Below the pieces are notes generated by a model. The model was not told where the DNA came from and did no database searches. It worked only from the letters and a program-made list of their open reading frames with translations. A program made the translations under genes and the position numbers. A stretch of 64,000 nt of DNA from Butyrivibrio fibrisolvens (GTDB lineage Bacteria > Bacillota > Clostridia > Lachnospirales > Lachnospiraceae). Shown piece after piece: positions 53,504-61,586 of this stretch; within the stretch, counting starts at the first letter, position 1, and every line of letters starts with the position of its first letter. The stretch covers positions 4,402,001-4,466,000 of the forward strand of contig NZ_CP146963.1 in NCBI RefSeq assembly GCF_037113525.1. Reading direction: 5' to 3'.

Positions 53504-53567
53504 ATTATAATAAACCGTTTATATAAAAAAAATTGAAAATTCTTCTATCTTTCTTCAAAATTCTTTT
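53504..53567 (-). promoter_or_regulatory. chvE promoter with 21-bp-spaced direct repeats
   Basis: On the minus strand TATAAT (53504-53509) is preceded by 17 bp and a poor -35, TTTTTT. Directly upstream are AGAAGAATTTTCAA (53533-53546) and AAAAGAATTTTGAA (53554-53567), offset by exactly 21 bp, two helical turns. This is the layout of an AraC-type activator site beside an activator-dependent promoter; the neighbouring YesN regulator is the obvious candidate. The rest of 53419-53768 holds a terminator and no gene. Confidence 0.55.
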
Positions 53568-53639
53568 ACAATTTGGAAAAACCTGGTCTCTAATTTTTTA
53601 TATTTTTTATTCCGATATATATCTATTAATATAAGAAAT

Positions 53640-53670
53640 CCCGCATCGATTCTGCATAAATCAATGCGGG
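53640..53670 (-). terminator. Hairpin after the MORN-like gene
   Basis: CCCGCAT pairs with ATGCGGG around a 17-nt loop, and on the minus strand ATTTCTTAT follows. It lies about 100 bp past the stop. Confidence 0.55.
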
Positions 53671-53768
53671 GATCATATCGTTATTTATATCTTTTTCTAT
53701 AAAAATACCATTGTGATGATACGGACTTTATATTTTCATAGAAGTTCTATCGAAGTATTTTAATAGTC

Positions 53769-54659
53769 TTAACTCACTATATGCCTTACACCCTCTGTGC
53801 TCCCGCTTGTTGTCCATACGCACCATTCATAGTTACAGAATGGGCTGTCTTCCTCATCAAATCCAAATCCGTGATTACATACATTAGTATAATTGGGATC
53901 ATACATATATATGTAGCCGCCTTGAAGAGATGACCATGTCCTAAGTTCATTAAGTATTTCTTCTTTAGTACAGGAAGCCTCAACACCATATTCTTCAATC
54001 TGTTTATATATATGATCTGCCACTTCCTGTGTCTTATCCTGTCTTACTCCTCCAACCGAAGTATATGTAAGGTCTCTGTATTCAAACTCTTCCAAAACTT
54101 CTTTGATCTGAGACTCTACCATAACGCCATCTTCCAGGCCATTAGTATATGTACCTGTAGTAATATTTGTATACAGATAATATACTACTTCCGTTGCGGT
54201 TCCTGTGCCATTAGGGAGATCGTCAGCAAATTCTCCTTCAAAAGAATAATATCCATTTTCATACCCGTCACTGTTCCATGACCAGCTTATGATAACTCCG
54301 GATCCTGTTCTGACACCGCCTGTCATACCTCCATAATAGAAATATATAGCCGGCTTACCATTGGGAAATCTGTCTGCGCCCTGATACAATCCACATCCTG
54401 TTCCGTCTTTGTTATCTCTTATTGCAGGAGCACCACTTTCTACACCCAGCTCAAAGAGCCCTCCGTCTTTGTACATAGAATAAAGATAATGTGCAGCTTT
54501 ACTGTATTCTTTTGCGGTCGCATAGGTCTGCAGAGTATTCAATGTAGTGCCTACATTACTTTGGGCAAAAGAATGAGTTAACGATGTGCCAATGATCACA
54601 ATAGAAATTATTATAGAAGTAAGAATTACGGAAATTTTCTTTGATATCCTTGTATTCAT
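53769..54659 (-). CDS. Exported protein with MORN-like repeats
   Basis: The ATG at 54659 has AGGAG 10 nt upstream; a longer frame without such a site is rejected. The 296-residue protein has a signal peptide (about 1-35, ILTSIIISIVIIGTSLTHSF). Its middle (about 95-190) shows MORN-like units: YYGGMTGGVRTGSGVIISW, YYSFEGEFADDLPNGTGTAT and TTGTYTNGLEDGVMVE, with the G-x-G and Y-x-G-x-F spacing of the repeat. The C-terminal part has several aromatic and acidic residues, and no enzymatic motif. I do not recognise the whole protein. It would act outside the cell or at the wall. Confidence 0.78.
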   Translation of the reverse strand: MNTRISKKISVILTSIIISIVIIGTSLTHSFAQSNVGTTLNTLQTYATAKEYSKAAHYLYSMYKDGGLFELGVESGAPAIRDNKDGTGCGLYQGADRFPNGKPAIYFYYGGMTGGVRTGSGVIISWSWNSDGYENGYYSFEGEFADDLPNGTGTATEVVYYLYTNITTGTYTNGLEDGVMVESQIKEVLEEFEYRDLTYTSVGGVRQDKTQEVADHIYKQIEEYGVEASCTKEEILNELRTWSSLQGGYIYMYDPNYTNVCNHGFGFDEEDSPFCNYEWCVWTTSGSTEGVRHIVS

Positions 54660-54698
54660 ATCTTTTCTCCTTTTGCCTAAACCAGTTGCCGCGTCGCA

Positions 54699-54790
54699 AA
54701 TCCGCACTACGTGCTACTTTGCTCATATTTGGCGGGTCATAAATTCATATTCGATTTCGAGCAAGCTCGAATCAAAATGACTTTTGACCC
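54699..54790. repeat. Paired-hairpin element D2
   Basis: TCCGCACTACGTGCT is followed by a long hairpin from GGGTCA (54734) to TGACCC (54790) with CGAGC-AA-GCTCG at its tip. It resembles element D1 after putP. The rest of 54660-55018 is AT-rich promoter DNA with no gene. Confidence 0.45.
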
Positions 54791-55018
54791 TTACGTCATA
54801 TTAATTTTAAATCATTATCAATAATGCGTCAAAATCAAAACTCATTTCCAAGCAAAAACATTAATACTAATAATATTTAAAATCGTTATAAAAGAATACA
54901 GGAATACTGGCTGGTTCACAATATTTTCACACCACATTCTATTATTTTATGATAAAATATTATTGTTACATTGTTAAAATGATAACCAAAAACTATATAA
55001 TGCAGGAGGAGATTTTTT

Positions 55019-56236
55019 ATGGCACGTTTTACTTTACCAAGAGACGTTTATCATGGGAAAGGCGCTCTTGAAGCACTCAAGACCTTTGAGGGAAAAAAGG
55101 CAATTGTTTGTGTTGGTGGCGGATCCATGAAGAAGTTCGGTTTCCTTGATAAGGTTGTATCCTATCTCAAAGAAGCCGGCATGGAAGTTGAACTTTTTGA
55201 AGGTATTGAACCGGATCCTTCTGTTGATACAGTTATGAAGGGTGCTGAAGCCATGCAGAAGTTCGGCCCTGACTGGATCGTAGCTATAGGCGGTGGTTCT
55301 CCTATAGATGCTGCAAAAGCAATGTGGATCAAATACGAATATCCTGATACAACATTCGAAGATATGTGCAAGGTATTCGGTCTTCCTAAACTTCGTACAA
55401 AGGCTAAATTCTGTGCTATCTCATCCACATCCGGTACAGCTACAGAAGTAACAGCTTTCTCAATTATCACAGACTACAACAAGGGTATTAAATATCCTAT
55501 CGCAGACTTTGAGATCACACCTGATGTTGCTATCGTTGATCCTGAGCTTGCTCATACTATGCCTCAGAAGCTCGTAGCTCATACAGGTATGGACGCTATA
55601 ACACACGCCATTGAAGCTTATGTTTCTACTGCAAACTGTGACTATACTGATCCTCTTGCTCTTCATGCCATCGAAATGATCCAGGCTGATCTTGTTGGTT
55701 CTTATAATGGCGACATGGACAAGCGTGATGCAATGCACAACGCACAGTGTCTTGCAGGTATGGCATTCTCCAATGCCCTTCTTGGAATCGTTCACTCAAT
55801 GGCTCACAAGACAGGTGCCGCTTTTGCTGATCACGGTGCACACATCATCCACGGCGCAGCTAATGCTATGTATCTTCCTAAGGTAATAGCATTTAATGCA
55901 AAAGATCCTGTTGCGCTTAAGAGATATGGAAAGATCGCAGATGTTATGCACCTTGGCGGATCAAGTGACGAAGAGAAGGTTAAGCTCCTCATCGAATACC
56001 TTCGCAAGATGAACGATGACCTTAACATTCCTCACTGTATCAAGAACTATGGCGCTGACAGCTATCCAACAGAGCAGGGCTTCGTTCCAGAAAATGTATT
56101 CCTTGAAAGACTTCACGACATAGCAGCTAATGCTATCCTTGATGCATGCACAGGCTCAAATCCTCGCCAGCCTTCACAGGAAGAGATGGAAAAGCTGCTT
56201 AAGTGCTGCTACTATGATACAGAAGTTGACTTCTGA
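55019..56236 (+). CDS. Iron-containing alcohol dehydrogenase
   Basis: This group III metal-dependent dehydrogenase has 405 residues. The nucleotide-binding half has GKKAIVCVGGGSMKKFGFLD and WIVAIGGGSPIDAAKAMW, and the metal-binding half has VAHTGMDAITHAIEAYVST and LLGIVHSMAHKTGAAFADHG with the His/Asp ligands. It resembles the NADH/NADPH butanol dehydrogenases of Clostridia, so reduction of acetaldehyde or butyraldehyde during fermentation is likely, although lactaldehyde or other short aldehydes are possible. A strong AGGAGGAG site and following terminator mark a monocistronic, highly expressed gene; its codons favour the translationally common set. Confidence 0.93.
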   Translation: MARFTLPRDVYHGKGALEALKTFEGKKAIVCVGGGSMKKFGFLDKVVSYLKEAGMEVELFEGIEPDPSVDTVMKGAEAMQKFGPDWIVAIGGGSPIDAAKAMWIKYEYPDTTFEDMCKVFGLPKLRTKAKFCAISSTSGTATEVTAFSIITDYNKGIKYPIADFEITPDVAIVDPELAHTMPQKLVAHTGMDAITHAIEAYVSTANCDYTDPLALHAIEMIQADLVGSYNGDMDKRDAMHNAQCLAGMAFSNALLGIVHSMAHKTGAAFADHGAHIIHGAANAMYLPKVIAFNAKDPVALKRYGKIADVMHLGGSSDEEKVKLLIEYLRKMNDDLNIPHCIKNYGADSYPTEQGFVPENVFLERLHDIAANAILDACTGSNPRQPSQEEMEKLLKCCYYDTEVDF

Positions 56237-56278
56237 TAATTTCTAAGGTCAACAGGGAAATAATATGATTACTATTAT

Positions 56279-56310
56279 CCTGTGGTCACGCACGTGATCA
56301 CAGGATTTTT
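56279..56310 (+). terminator. Terminator after the alcohol dehydrogenase gene
   Basis: CCTGTGGTCACG pairs with CGTGATCACAGG, followed by ATTTTT. Confidence 0.88.
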
Positions 56311-56441
56311 ATTGTCAAACTCTTCTATATCAAGTGCAAAATCACTATAAAAAGAGGCTAATATTGGGAACAATTATTTGACACGATATGCTATTATAGT
56401 TTCGTTGCTTAATGAATATAAGAAGAGGTTAAAGTAATAAA

Positions 56442-57068
56442 ATGAAACTGGATAAATTTTTGGTCATATTTGGATTGCTTTTCTTGATCATACCATTATC
56501 AATATGCGTTCCGATGATAGCACTTTTTCAAGACGAGCCAATGACAGCACTAATGTCAGGCGGTATATTGGTGCCTTTTGTCACTATTGGAATCGGATGT
56601 GTTATAGCAGGAATAAAACCCGCTTTAAAAAGAAAGAAATTCCTCAAAGAAGGAATTTCCTACTATGGCAAGATCGTTTCCTATCAGACTGATCCCAGCG
56701 TACATATAAACGGATCACCACTTTTATATCTCGAAGTAAGATATTTTGACAGATATGGAAGAATCAGTAATGTATCAGTTTCTACCGGTTCAGGTTCAAA
56801 AGCCGGATTCAACCTTGGTGAAACAGTTCAGATAGCTGAATTAAACGGAGAATCTATCCTGATAAGTGACAGATCACAAAATATCAGAATTCAGGGTGAA
56901 GATACACTTATCATGACTTATAACTCAGGAGCACAGAGTATTGACCAGCTTCGTCCGGAAAGTTATTTCTGCCCTCACTGCGGTGCAAACCTGATGATCG
57001 TAAGAGGTCAGACTGTAAAGTGTCCTTATTGCGACAGTTTTGTTACTAACACCAGACAATACGCATAA
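56442..57068 (+). CDS. Membrane protein with C-terminal zinc ribbon
   Basis: The 208-residue product has two membrane helices (about 7-27 and 36-58), a soluble beta-rich domain similar in size to DUF3592 (about 75-165, with YLEVRYFDRYGRISNVSVST and FNLGETVQIAEL), and a C-terminal rubredoxin-like zinc ribbon CPHCGANLMI...VKCPYCDSFV with the CXXC pairs. I cannot assign a function. It has a moderate ribosome binding site (AAGAGG) and a terminator behind it. Confidence 0.85.
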   Translation: MKLDKFLVIFGLLFLIIPLSICVPMIALFQDEPMTALMSGGILVPFVTIGIGCVIAGIKPALKRKKFLKEGISYYGKIVSYQTDPSVHINGSPLLYLEVRYFDRYGRISNVSVSTGSGSKAGFNLGETVQIAELNGESILISDRSQNIRIQGEDTLIMTYNSGAQSIDQLRPESYFCPHCGANLMIVRGQTVKCPYCDSFVTNTRQYA

Positions 57069-57135
57069 ATATATATTTTTTTAACATAGTCTTTTCAATA
57101 GATATTTCTTACAAACACTTTTGTACAACATAAAG

Positions 57136-57181
57136 CCAGCCCCAAATGTAGTTTTACAATTACATTTGCAGGCTGGATTTT
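57136..57181 (+). terminator. Terminator after the zinc-ribbon protein gene
   Basis: CCAGCC-AAATGTA pairs with TACATTT-GGCTGG, followed by ATTTTTA. Confidence 0.85.
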
Positions 57182-57260
57182 TAGTGTGTACAAAAAGTAG
57201 TACTTTGATCCTAAGATCTTAAAATGATCATGATCAACAATTCAACAGATTACCCTTAAT

Positions 57261-58727
57261 CTATTCCTTGGTCTGCATATCACGAAGCTTATTTGCTTCC
57301 ATGAAAATATTAAGAAGTATTCCCTTAAAGTCTTCAAACTTCTCAACCGCTTCTTCTGATGATCTTGCACCCTCATTGGAAAGAGATGCAACTTCCTGGC
57401 TGGATGCTGATAGATTAGAAATACTGTCATTGATCTCTGTTGTAGAGCTTGCGATGGACTTCATTCCTTCACCGATCTCTGCAAATCTTCCAAGCATATC
57501 AGTTACATTTTCATTTATACTGCTGAAATTATCTCCAACATTTTCGATCATATCATTCTGTTCCGAAACAGAATTAACAGTATCATCGATACTTGCCATA
57601 GCCTTCTGAACATCTTCTGTAAGCTCGTTGATAATATTTGTTATTTCAGTTGATGCTGTGTTAGTCTCTGCAGCCAGCTCACGTACATCATTTGCAACAA
57701 CAGCAAAGCCTTTACCGGCTTCACCTGCTCTTGCAGCTTCAATGCTGGCATTCAGAGCAAGAAGGTTGGTCTGTTTGGATATAGAAAGAATAGAACTTAC
57801 GATCTTGGTAACTTCTGCAACTTTATCAATAACTGCCTGAGTAGCATCAACTGTAACCTGACTTGTTCTGGAAACATCTTCAGACTTTGCTTTAAGTTCT
57901 TCAATAACCTTAACGCCATCAGATACGGCACTCTGAGCGTTTTCAGATGCCTTGGTCATATCCAGTCTATGCTGCTCGGTTGTATTTGTTTCTTCCTGGA
58001 TCTCCTGAACTCTTTGAGCCTGAGTTGTAATGGACTGAGCTGTGCTTTCCATACTGCTGGCAATATCTTTCATTCCATTGTACTGAGCGTTGATTATATC
58101 TGTAAGATCCTGCATATTCTGCTGTGATGAATTAAACAGATCAGTAATAGTATTGGCAATTTCTGCCATCTGATTACCTGTAGCAAGTGTCTTCTCTGCA
58201 TTTTCGCTTATTACTGCATTGTTTTCTTCATTAAACTTGGTAAGAAGTGTAACTGTGCACAGACATGCTACAAATGCGAGTGCCAAAGTTATAAATGCCG
58301 GAACATGCTGAATATCGACGCTTCCGCTTACAACTCTGTCCTTTATGACAGTGACAACAAAGGATATCATGATCGCAGCAATACCGTATTTACACAACTT
58401 TACATTCAGATAGATAATACTGCAGATAAGAATAGGAAGTCCGAATGCAAAATAAACAAGTTCGTCAACTGCTAAAAGAAGAACAACATAGAAAATTGTA
58501 GCTCCGCCCATTATAAGTATCGAACCCTTTTTTTCTCCCTGGAATTTGAAATTACCAGCAGAAGCCATCAAACCACCCAGAACAGCGCTGATAAGCATGG
58601 CGATCTTACCCCCCGACATCCCTTCCTGGGTGATATTAAAGATTGTCATCGCAATACCACTTAAGAGAATGACAATTGTAACATAATAACTATTCTTATT
58701 GGCTCTCTTGTATTGTTCAGCGTTCAT
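57261..58727 (-). CDS. Methyl-accepting chemotaxis protein
   Basis: The ATG at 58727 (AAAGGA upstream) gives 488 residues and a natural N-terminus (MNAEQYKRANKNSYYVTIVI); a longer frame has no ribosome binding site. The first 170 residues form about six membrane helices with almost no extracellular domain, so it may sense membrane state or an intracellular cue. No HAMP is evident. The signalling hairpin tip is intact: NLLALNASIEAARAGEAGKG and FAVVANDVRELAAETNTAST. Such receptors act with CheW/CheA to bias flagellar rotation; no other chemotaxis genes are nearby. Confidence 0.92.
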   Translation of the reverse strand: MNAEQYKRANKNSYYVTIVILLSGIAMTIFNITQEGMSGGKIAMLISAVLGGLMASAGNFKFQGEKKGSILIMGGATIFYVVLLLAVDELVYFAFGLPILICSIIYLNVKLCKYGIAAIMISFVVTVIKDRVVSGSVDIQHVPAFITLALAFVACLCTVTLLTKFNEENNAVISENAEKTLATGNQMAEIANTITDLFNSSQQNMQDLTDIINAQYNGMKDIASSMESTAQSITTQAQRVQEIQEETNTTEQHRLDMTKASENAQSAVSDGVKVIEELKAKSEDVSRTSQVTVDATQAVIDKVAEVTKIVSSILSISKQTNLLALNASIEAARAGEAGKGFAVVANDVRELAAETNTASTEITNIINELTEDVQKAMASIDDTVNSVSEQNDMIENVGDNFSSINENVTDMLGRFAEIGEGMKSIASSTTEINDSISNLSASSQEVASLSNEGARSSEEAVEKFEDFKGILLNIFMEANKLRDMQTKE

Positions 58728-58905
58728 AAGGAGTTTTCCTTTCTTTATGGCACAGGGTTCATCCTGAACTCTGTAATTACTGACATAGAAATACTGCAAT
58801 ACGTACCTATTTTTATATCGGAAAAAAAGGATAATCTCTTTAGAATAAGAACAAGTTTACGGCCAATTTTATTAAAAATTATAAAGGCTTTTCTATCCTA
58901 AGTCT

Positions 58906-60633
58906 TTATTCAAATACGCCCCCAGAATAGGCTTCCAGTGTTAATATACCTTCAATCTTTTCTCCGGTGATCATATTTGTAAAATCTCCTTTCAAATGGC
59001 ATATATCATATAGTTTTATATCTATTTGAGAATCTGAATTGTTGATCACAACATAAGCGTTCTTACCATCATAAGATCTTTTAAATATATAAAGACCAGA
59101 CTCATCTACATATAAACCTTTATAATCTCCTAACTTCAAAGCATCGCACCTTTTTCGAACACTGCTCCACTTACTAATATCATTAGAAAAGTCATTATCA
59201 GATTTATCCCACGCCATAGGAGATCTGTACTTACTTTCTGTTACGCCTTCAATAAAGCATTCATCACCATAAAAAACAGACGGAATACCGGGAGCCATCA
59301 TAAGGTAAAAGATAGCCAGTGAAAGCTTCTTTCTATTCCCCTCGCAAAGGCTTAAAAACCTTGGAACATCGTGCGAATCCAGAAAATTCATCTGCGCATT
59401 GGATACAGGTCTTGGATATCGTATAAGAGCTTTTTGCATCTGCTGATCGAATTCAGCAGCACTTATCTTATTACCTGCAAAAAAGTCTCTGCAAAGATAA
59501 GTAAAGGTATAGTTCATGGCGCTGTGGAACTGATCTCCCTTAAGCCATACATCTGCATCCTCCCAAATCTCTGCAATAAGGAATGCATCACTTTTGGCAG
59601 ATAAAACAGCCTTTCTAAATGCTCTCCAAGTGTCATGATCAACTTCGTTAGCAACATCAAGGCGCCATCCGTCAATGCCGAATTCTTCTATCCAATAGCG
59701 CCCCACCTTGCAGATATAATCGCGAACTTCAGGGTCGGAAGTATTTAATTTGGGCATCTCCTTAACATAAGCAAAGCATTCATAATTAGGCGGGTCTTTA
59801 TATTCTATAGGAAACTTAAGGTTATAGAACCAGTGACAATACTTTGAATCTTCACCATTTTTAAGGACATCCTTAAAAGCAAAAAAGTCAGGGCCACAGT
59901 GATTAAAAACGCCGTCAAGGATTATGTGCATACCATTTTCATGGACTTTACATACAAGTTCTTTGAAGTCATCATCTGTTCCAAAGCACGGATCTATCTT
60001 AAAATAATCAATGGTGTCGTACTTGTGATATGAGTTCGCCGCAAATATCGGATTAAGATATATAAGATTTGCACCAAGACCTTTGATATAGTCAAGGTTT
60101 TCTATGATACCTCGAAGCGTGCCTCCTAGCCTGTTTATGCTAATTCCATCTGGAGTTTCAATACTTGTTTTTTCTTTAATATCAATAGTCCTATTCCCAT
60201 TTGCAAAGCTGTCCGGGAAGATATGATACATTACGCTCTCATACGCCCATTCCGGAATATTTACAACTTCTTCTCTTCTTATGAAAGGATACTGAAAATA
60301 CTCTGTCCTGTGTGCAGTCATATTATCAGTAAAGCCTCTTGAATAGTAGAAATATATATCCTTACCATCAAAAATCTTAAAGTAGTAACAAACCCTTGTC
60401 AGATCTGTATTTATATTGGCTTCATAATAATCAAACAGATCGTCCGTAGCACATTTTTCCATTGAAACTTCTGTCACGGGAATCGGCTCTTCATAGGCAA
60501 CTCTGTCACCATAAAATGTACCAACATATGTCACATCATCTTTGGCTGTTCGCAAGCGTATAGTAATTGCATTTTCTGAAGTTGCATATGCATATTGAGA
60601 CAGGGGCATATGCAGCACGGCTTCTTTAATCAT
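58906..60633 (-). CDS. Cytoplasmic GH13 alpha-amylase (cyclomaltodextrinase/neopullulanase type)
   Basis: The 575-residue enzyme has an N-terminal CBM34-like beta domain (about 1-125) and a GH13 barrel. The conserved regions are I DGVFNHCGPDFF, II GWRLDVANEVDH (nucleophile Asp), III FLIAEIWEDADVW (acid Glu) and IV NFLDSHDVPRFL (third Asp), plus YLNPIFAANSYHKYDTIDYF. CBM34 with region MPKLNTSDPEVRDY marks the GH13_20 subfamily, which hydrolyses cyclodextrins, pullulan and maltodextrins. No signal peptide is present, so it degrades imported maltodextrins. It follows malG by 110 bp and ends the mal operon. Confidence 0.92.
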   Translation of the reverse strand: MIKEAVLHMPLSQYAYATSENAITIRLRTAKDDVTYVGTFYGDRVAYEEPIPVTEVSMEKCATDDLFDYYEANINTDLTRVCYYFKIFDGKDIYFYYSRGFTDNMTAHRTEYFQYPFIRREEVVNIPEWAYESVMYHIFPDSFANGNRTIDIKEKTSIETPDGISINRLGGTLRGIIENLDYIKGLGANLIYLNPIFAANSYHKYDTIDYFKIDPCFGTDDDFKELVCKVHENGMHIILDGVFNHCGPDFFAFKDVLKNGEDSKYCHWFYNLKFPIEYKDPPNYECFAYVKEMPKLNTSDPEVRDYICKVGRYWIEEFGIDGWRLDVANEVDHDTWRAFRKAVLSAKSDAFLIAEIWEDADVWLKGDQFHSAMNYTFTYLCRDFFAGNKISAAEFDQQMQKALIRYPRPVSNAQMNFLDSHDVPRFLSLCEGNRKKLSLAIFYLMMAPGIPSVFYGDECFIEGVTESKYRSPMAWDKSDNDFSNDISKWSSVRKRCDALKLGDYKGLYVDESGLYIFKRSYDGKNAYVVINNSDSQIDIKLYDICHLKGDFTNMITGEKIEGILTLEAYSGGVFE

Positions 60634-60674
60634 ATTATCCTCAAACTGTTATATATTTTTAGTAAATATTTGGT

Positions 60675-60718
60675 TATGCCCAAACACGTATCAGTTCTGG
60701 ATTTGCGTTTGGGACATA
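60675..60718 (-). other. Intercistronic hairpin between malG and the amylase gene
   Basis: TATG-CCCAAAC pairs with GTTTGGG-CATA with a 21-nt loop, without a T-run. It may protect or process the mRNA between transporter and enzyme genes. Confidence 0.5.
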
Positions 60719-60743
60719 GCTCATTAAAAGAACTCTTAATAGA

Positions 60744-61586
60744 CTAGCCCTTCACAGCTCCGCCTGTAATTCCTTCTACATAGAATCTCTGCATGATAAG
60801 GAACAAAACTGAGATCGGTATCGCTACAATGATTCCGCCTGCACAAAATACTGAGAAGTAGTCTCCTACAAGGGTCCTTTGGACAAGGTTAAAAAGTCCC
60901 ATGGCAACCGTCCAGTTAACAGGATCTTTGGATCTTATCATAAGTCTTGCCATGACAAAGTCTACCCAGGGTGCAAGGAAAGCATTGATGACGGTATAGA
61001 CTATGATTGGTTTAGAAAGCGGGATTACGATCCTTGTGAAAATAGTGTATTCGGATGCGCCTTCAAGCTTTGCTGATTCTCTTAGCGACAGAGGAATCGT
61101 GTCAAAAAAGCCTTTGCAGATAAGATAGCCAAGTCCTGAGCCTGCTGAGTAGATGATAATAAGCCCGACTATACTATTAGTAAGTCCCAGCATTTTCATG
61201 ACAAAGTAAGTTGCTATCATTGAAAGTACTCCGGGGAACATACCAAGTATTATGTAAAGGCTCATAAGCTGCTTTCTGCCTGCAAAGCGCATACAGCTAA
61301 ATGCATATGAAACCATAAGTACAAATGTAGATGAAATAATGCAGGTAAAAACACCTATTATAAAAGAGTTTTTAAACCATGCAGGAAAATTCGCCAAAGT
61401 ATCAGGTCTTGTGAAGAGCTGCACATAATTATCAAGTGACCACTCGGATGGAAAAAAGTGCATGGTATTTATTCCCTTATAAGCACTAAGAGAAGTTACA
61501 AAAAGCCATACAATCGGTATAAGCCATACAAATGAAAGAAAAGCCAAAAAGAGGTGTCGTAAAATTATTCTTATAGTTTTTTTCAT
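60744..61586 (-). CDS. malG: Maltodextrin ABC transporter permease, MalG-like
   Basis: This 280-residue permease has six transmembrane helices and the cytoplasmic EAA loop ESAKLEGASEYTIFTRIVIP that docks on the ATPase. Other MalG marks are FVWLIPIVWLFVTSLSAYKG, PLSKPIIVYTVINAFLAPWVDF (split at INAF) and the C-terminal MQRFYVEGITGGAVKG. The ATG overlaps the malF stop by 1 nt (TAATG). The ATPase subunit (MsmX/MalK type) is not in the window and is often encoded elsewhere in Firmicutes. Confidence 0.92.
   Translation of the reverse strand: MKKTIRIILRHLFLAFLSFVWLIPIVWLFVTSLSAYKGINTMHFFPSEWSLDNYVQLFTRPDTLANFPAWFKNSFIIGVFTCIISSTFVLMVSYAFSCMRFAGRKQLMSLYIILGMFPGVLSMIATYFVMKMLGLTNSIVGLIIIYSAGSGLGYLICKGFFDTIPLSLRESAKLEGASEYTIFTRIVIPLSKPIIVYTVINAFLAPWVDFVMARLMIRSKDPVNWTVAMGLFNLVQRTLVGDYFSVFCAGGIIVAIPISVLFLIMQRFYVEGITGGAVKG

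Noticed and set aside
54998..55004. TATAAT directly before the alcohol dehydrogenase gene
   Set aside because: A start of transcription from it would fall inside the ribosome binding site, so it cannot serve this gene; the real promoter is probably further upstream, near the TAAAAT at about 54955.
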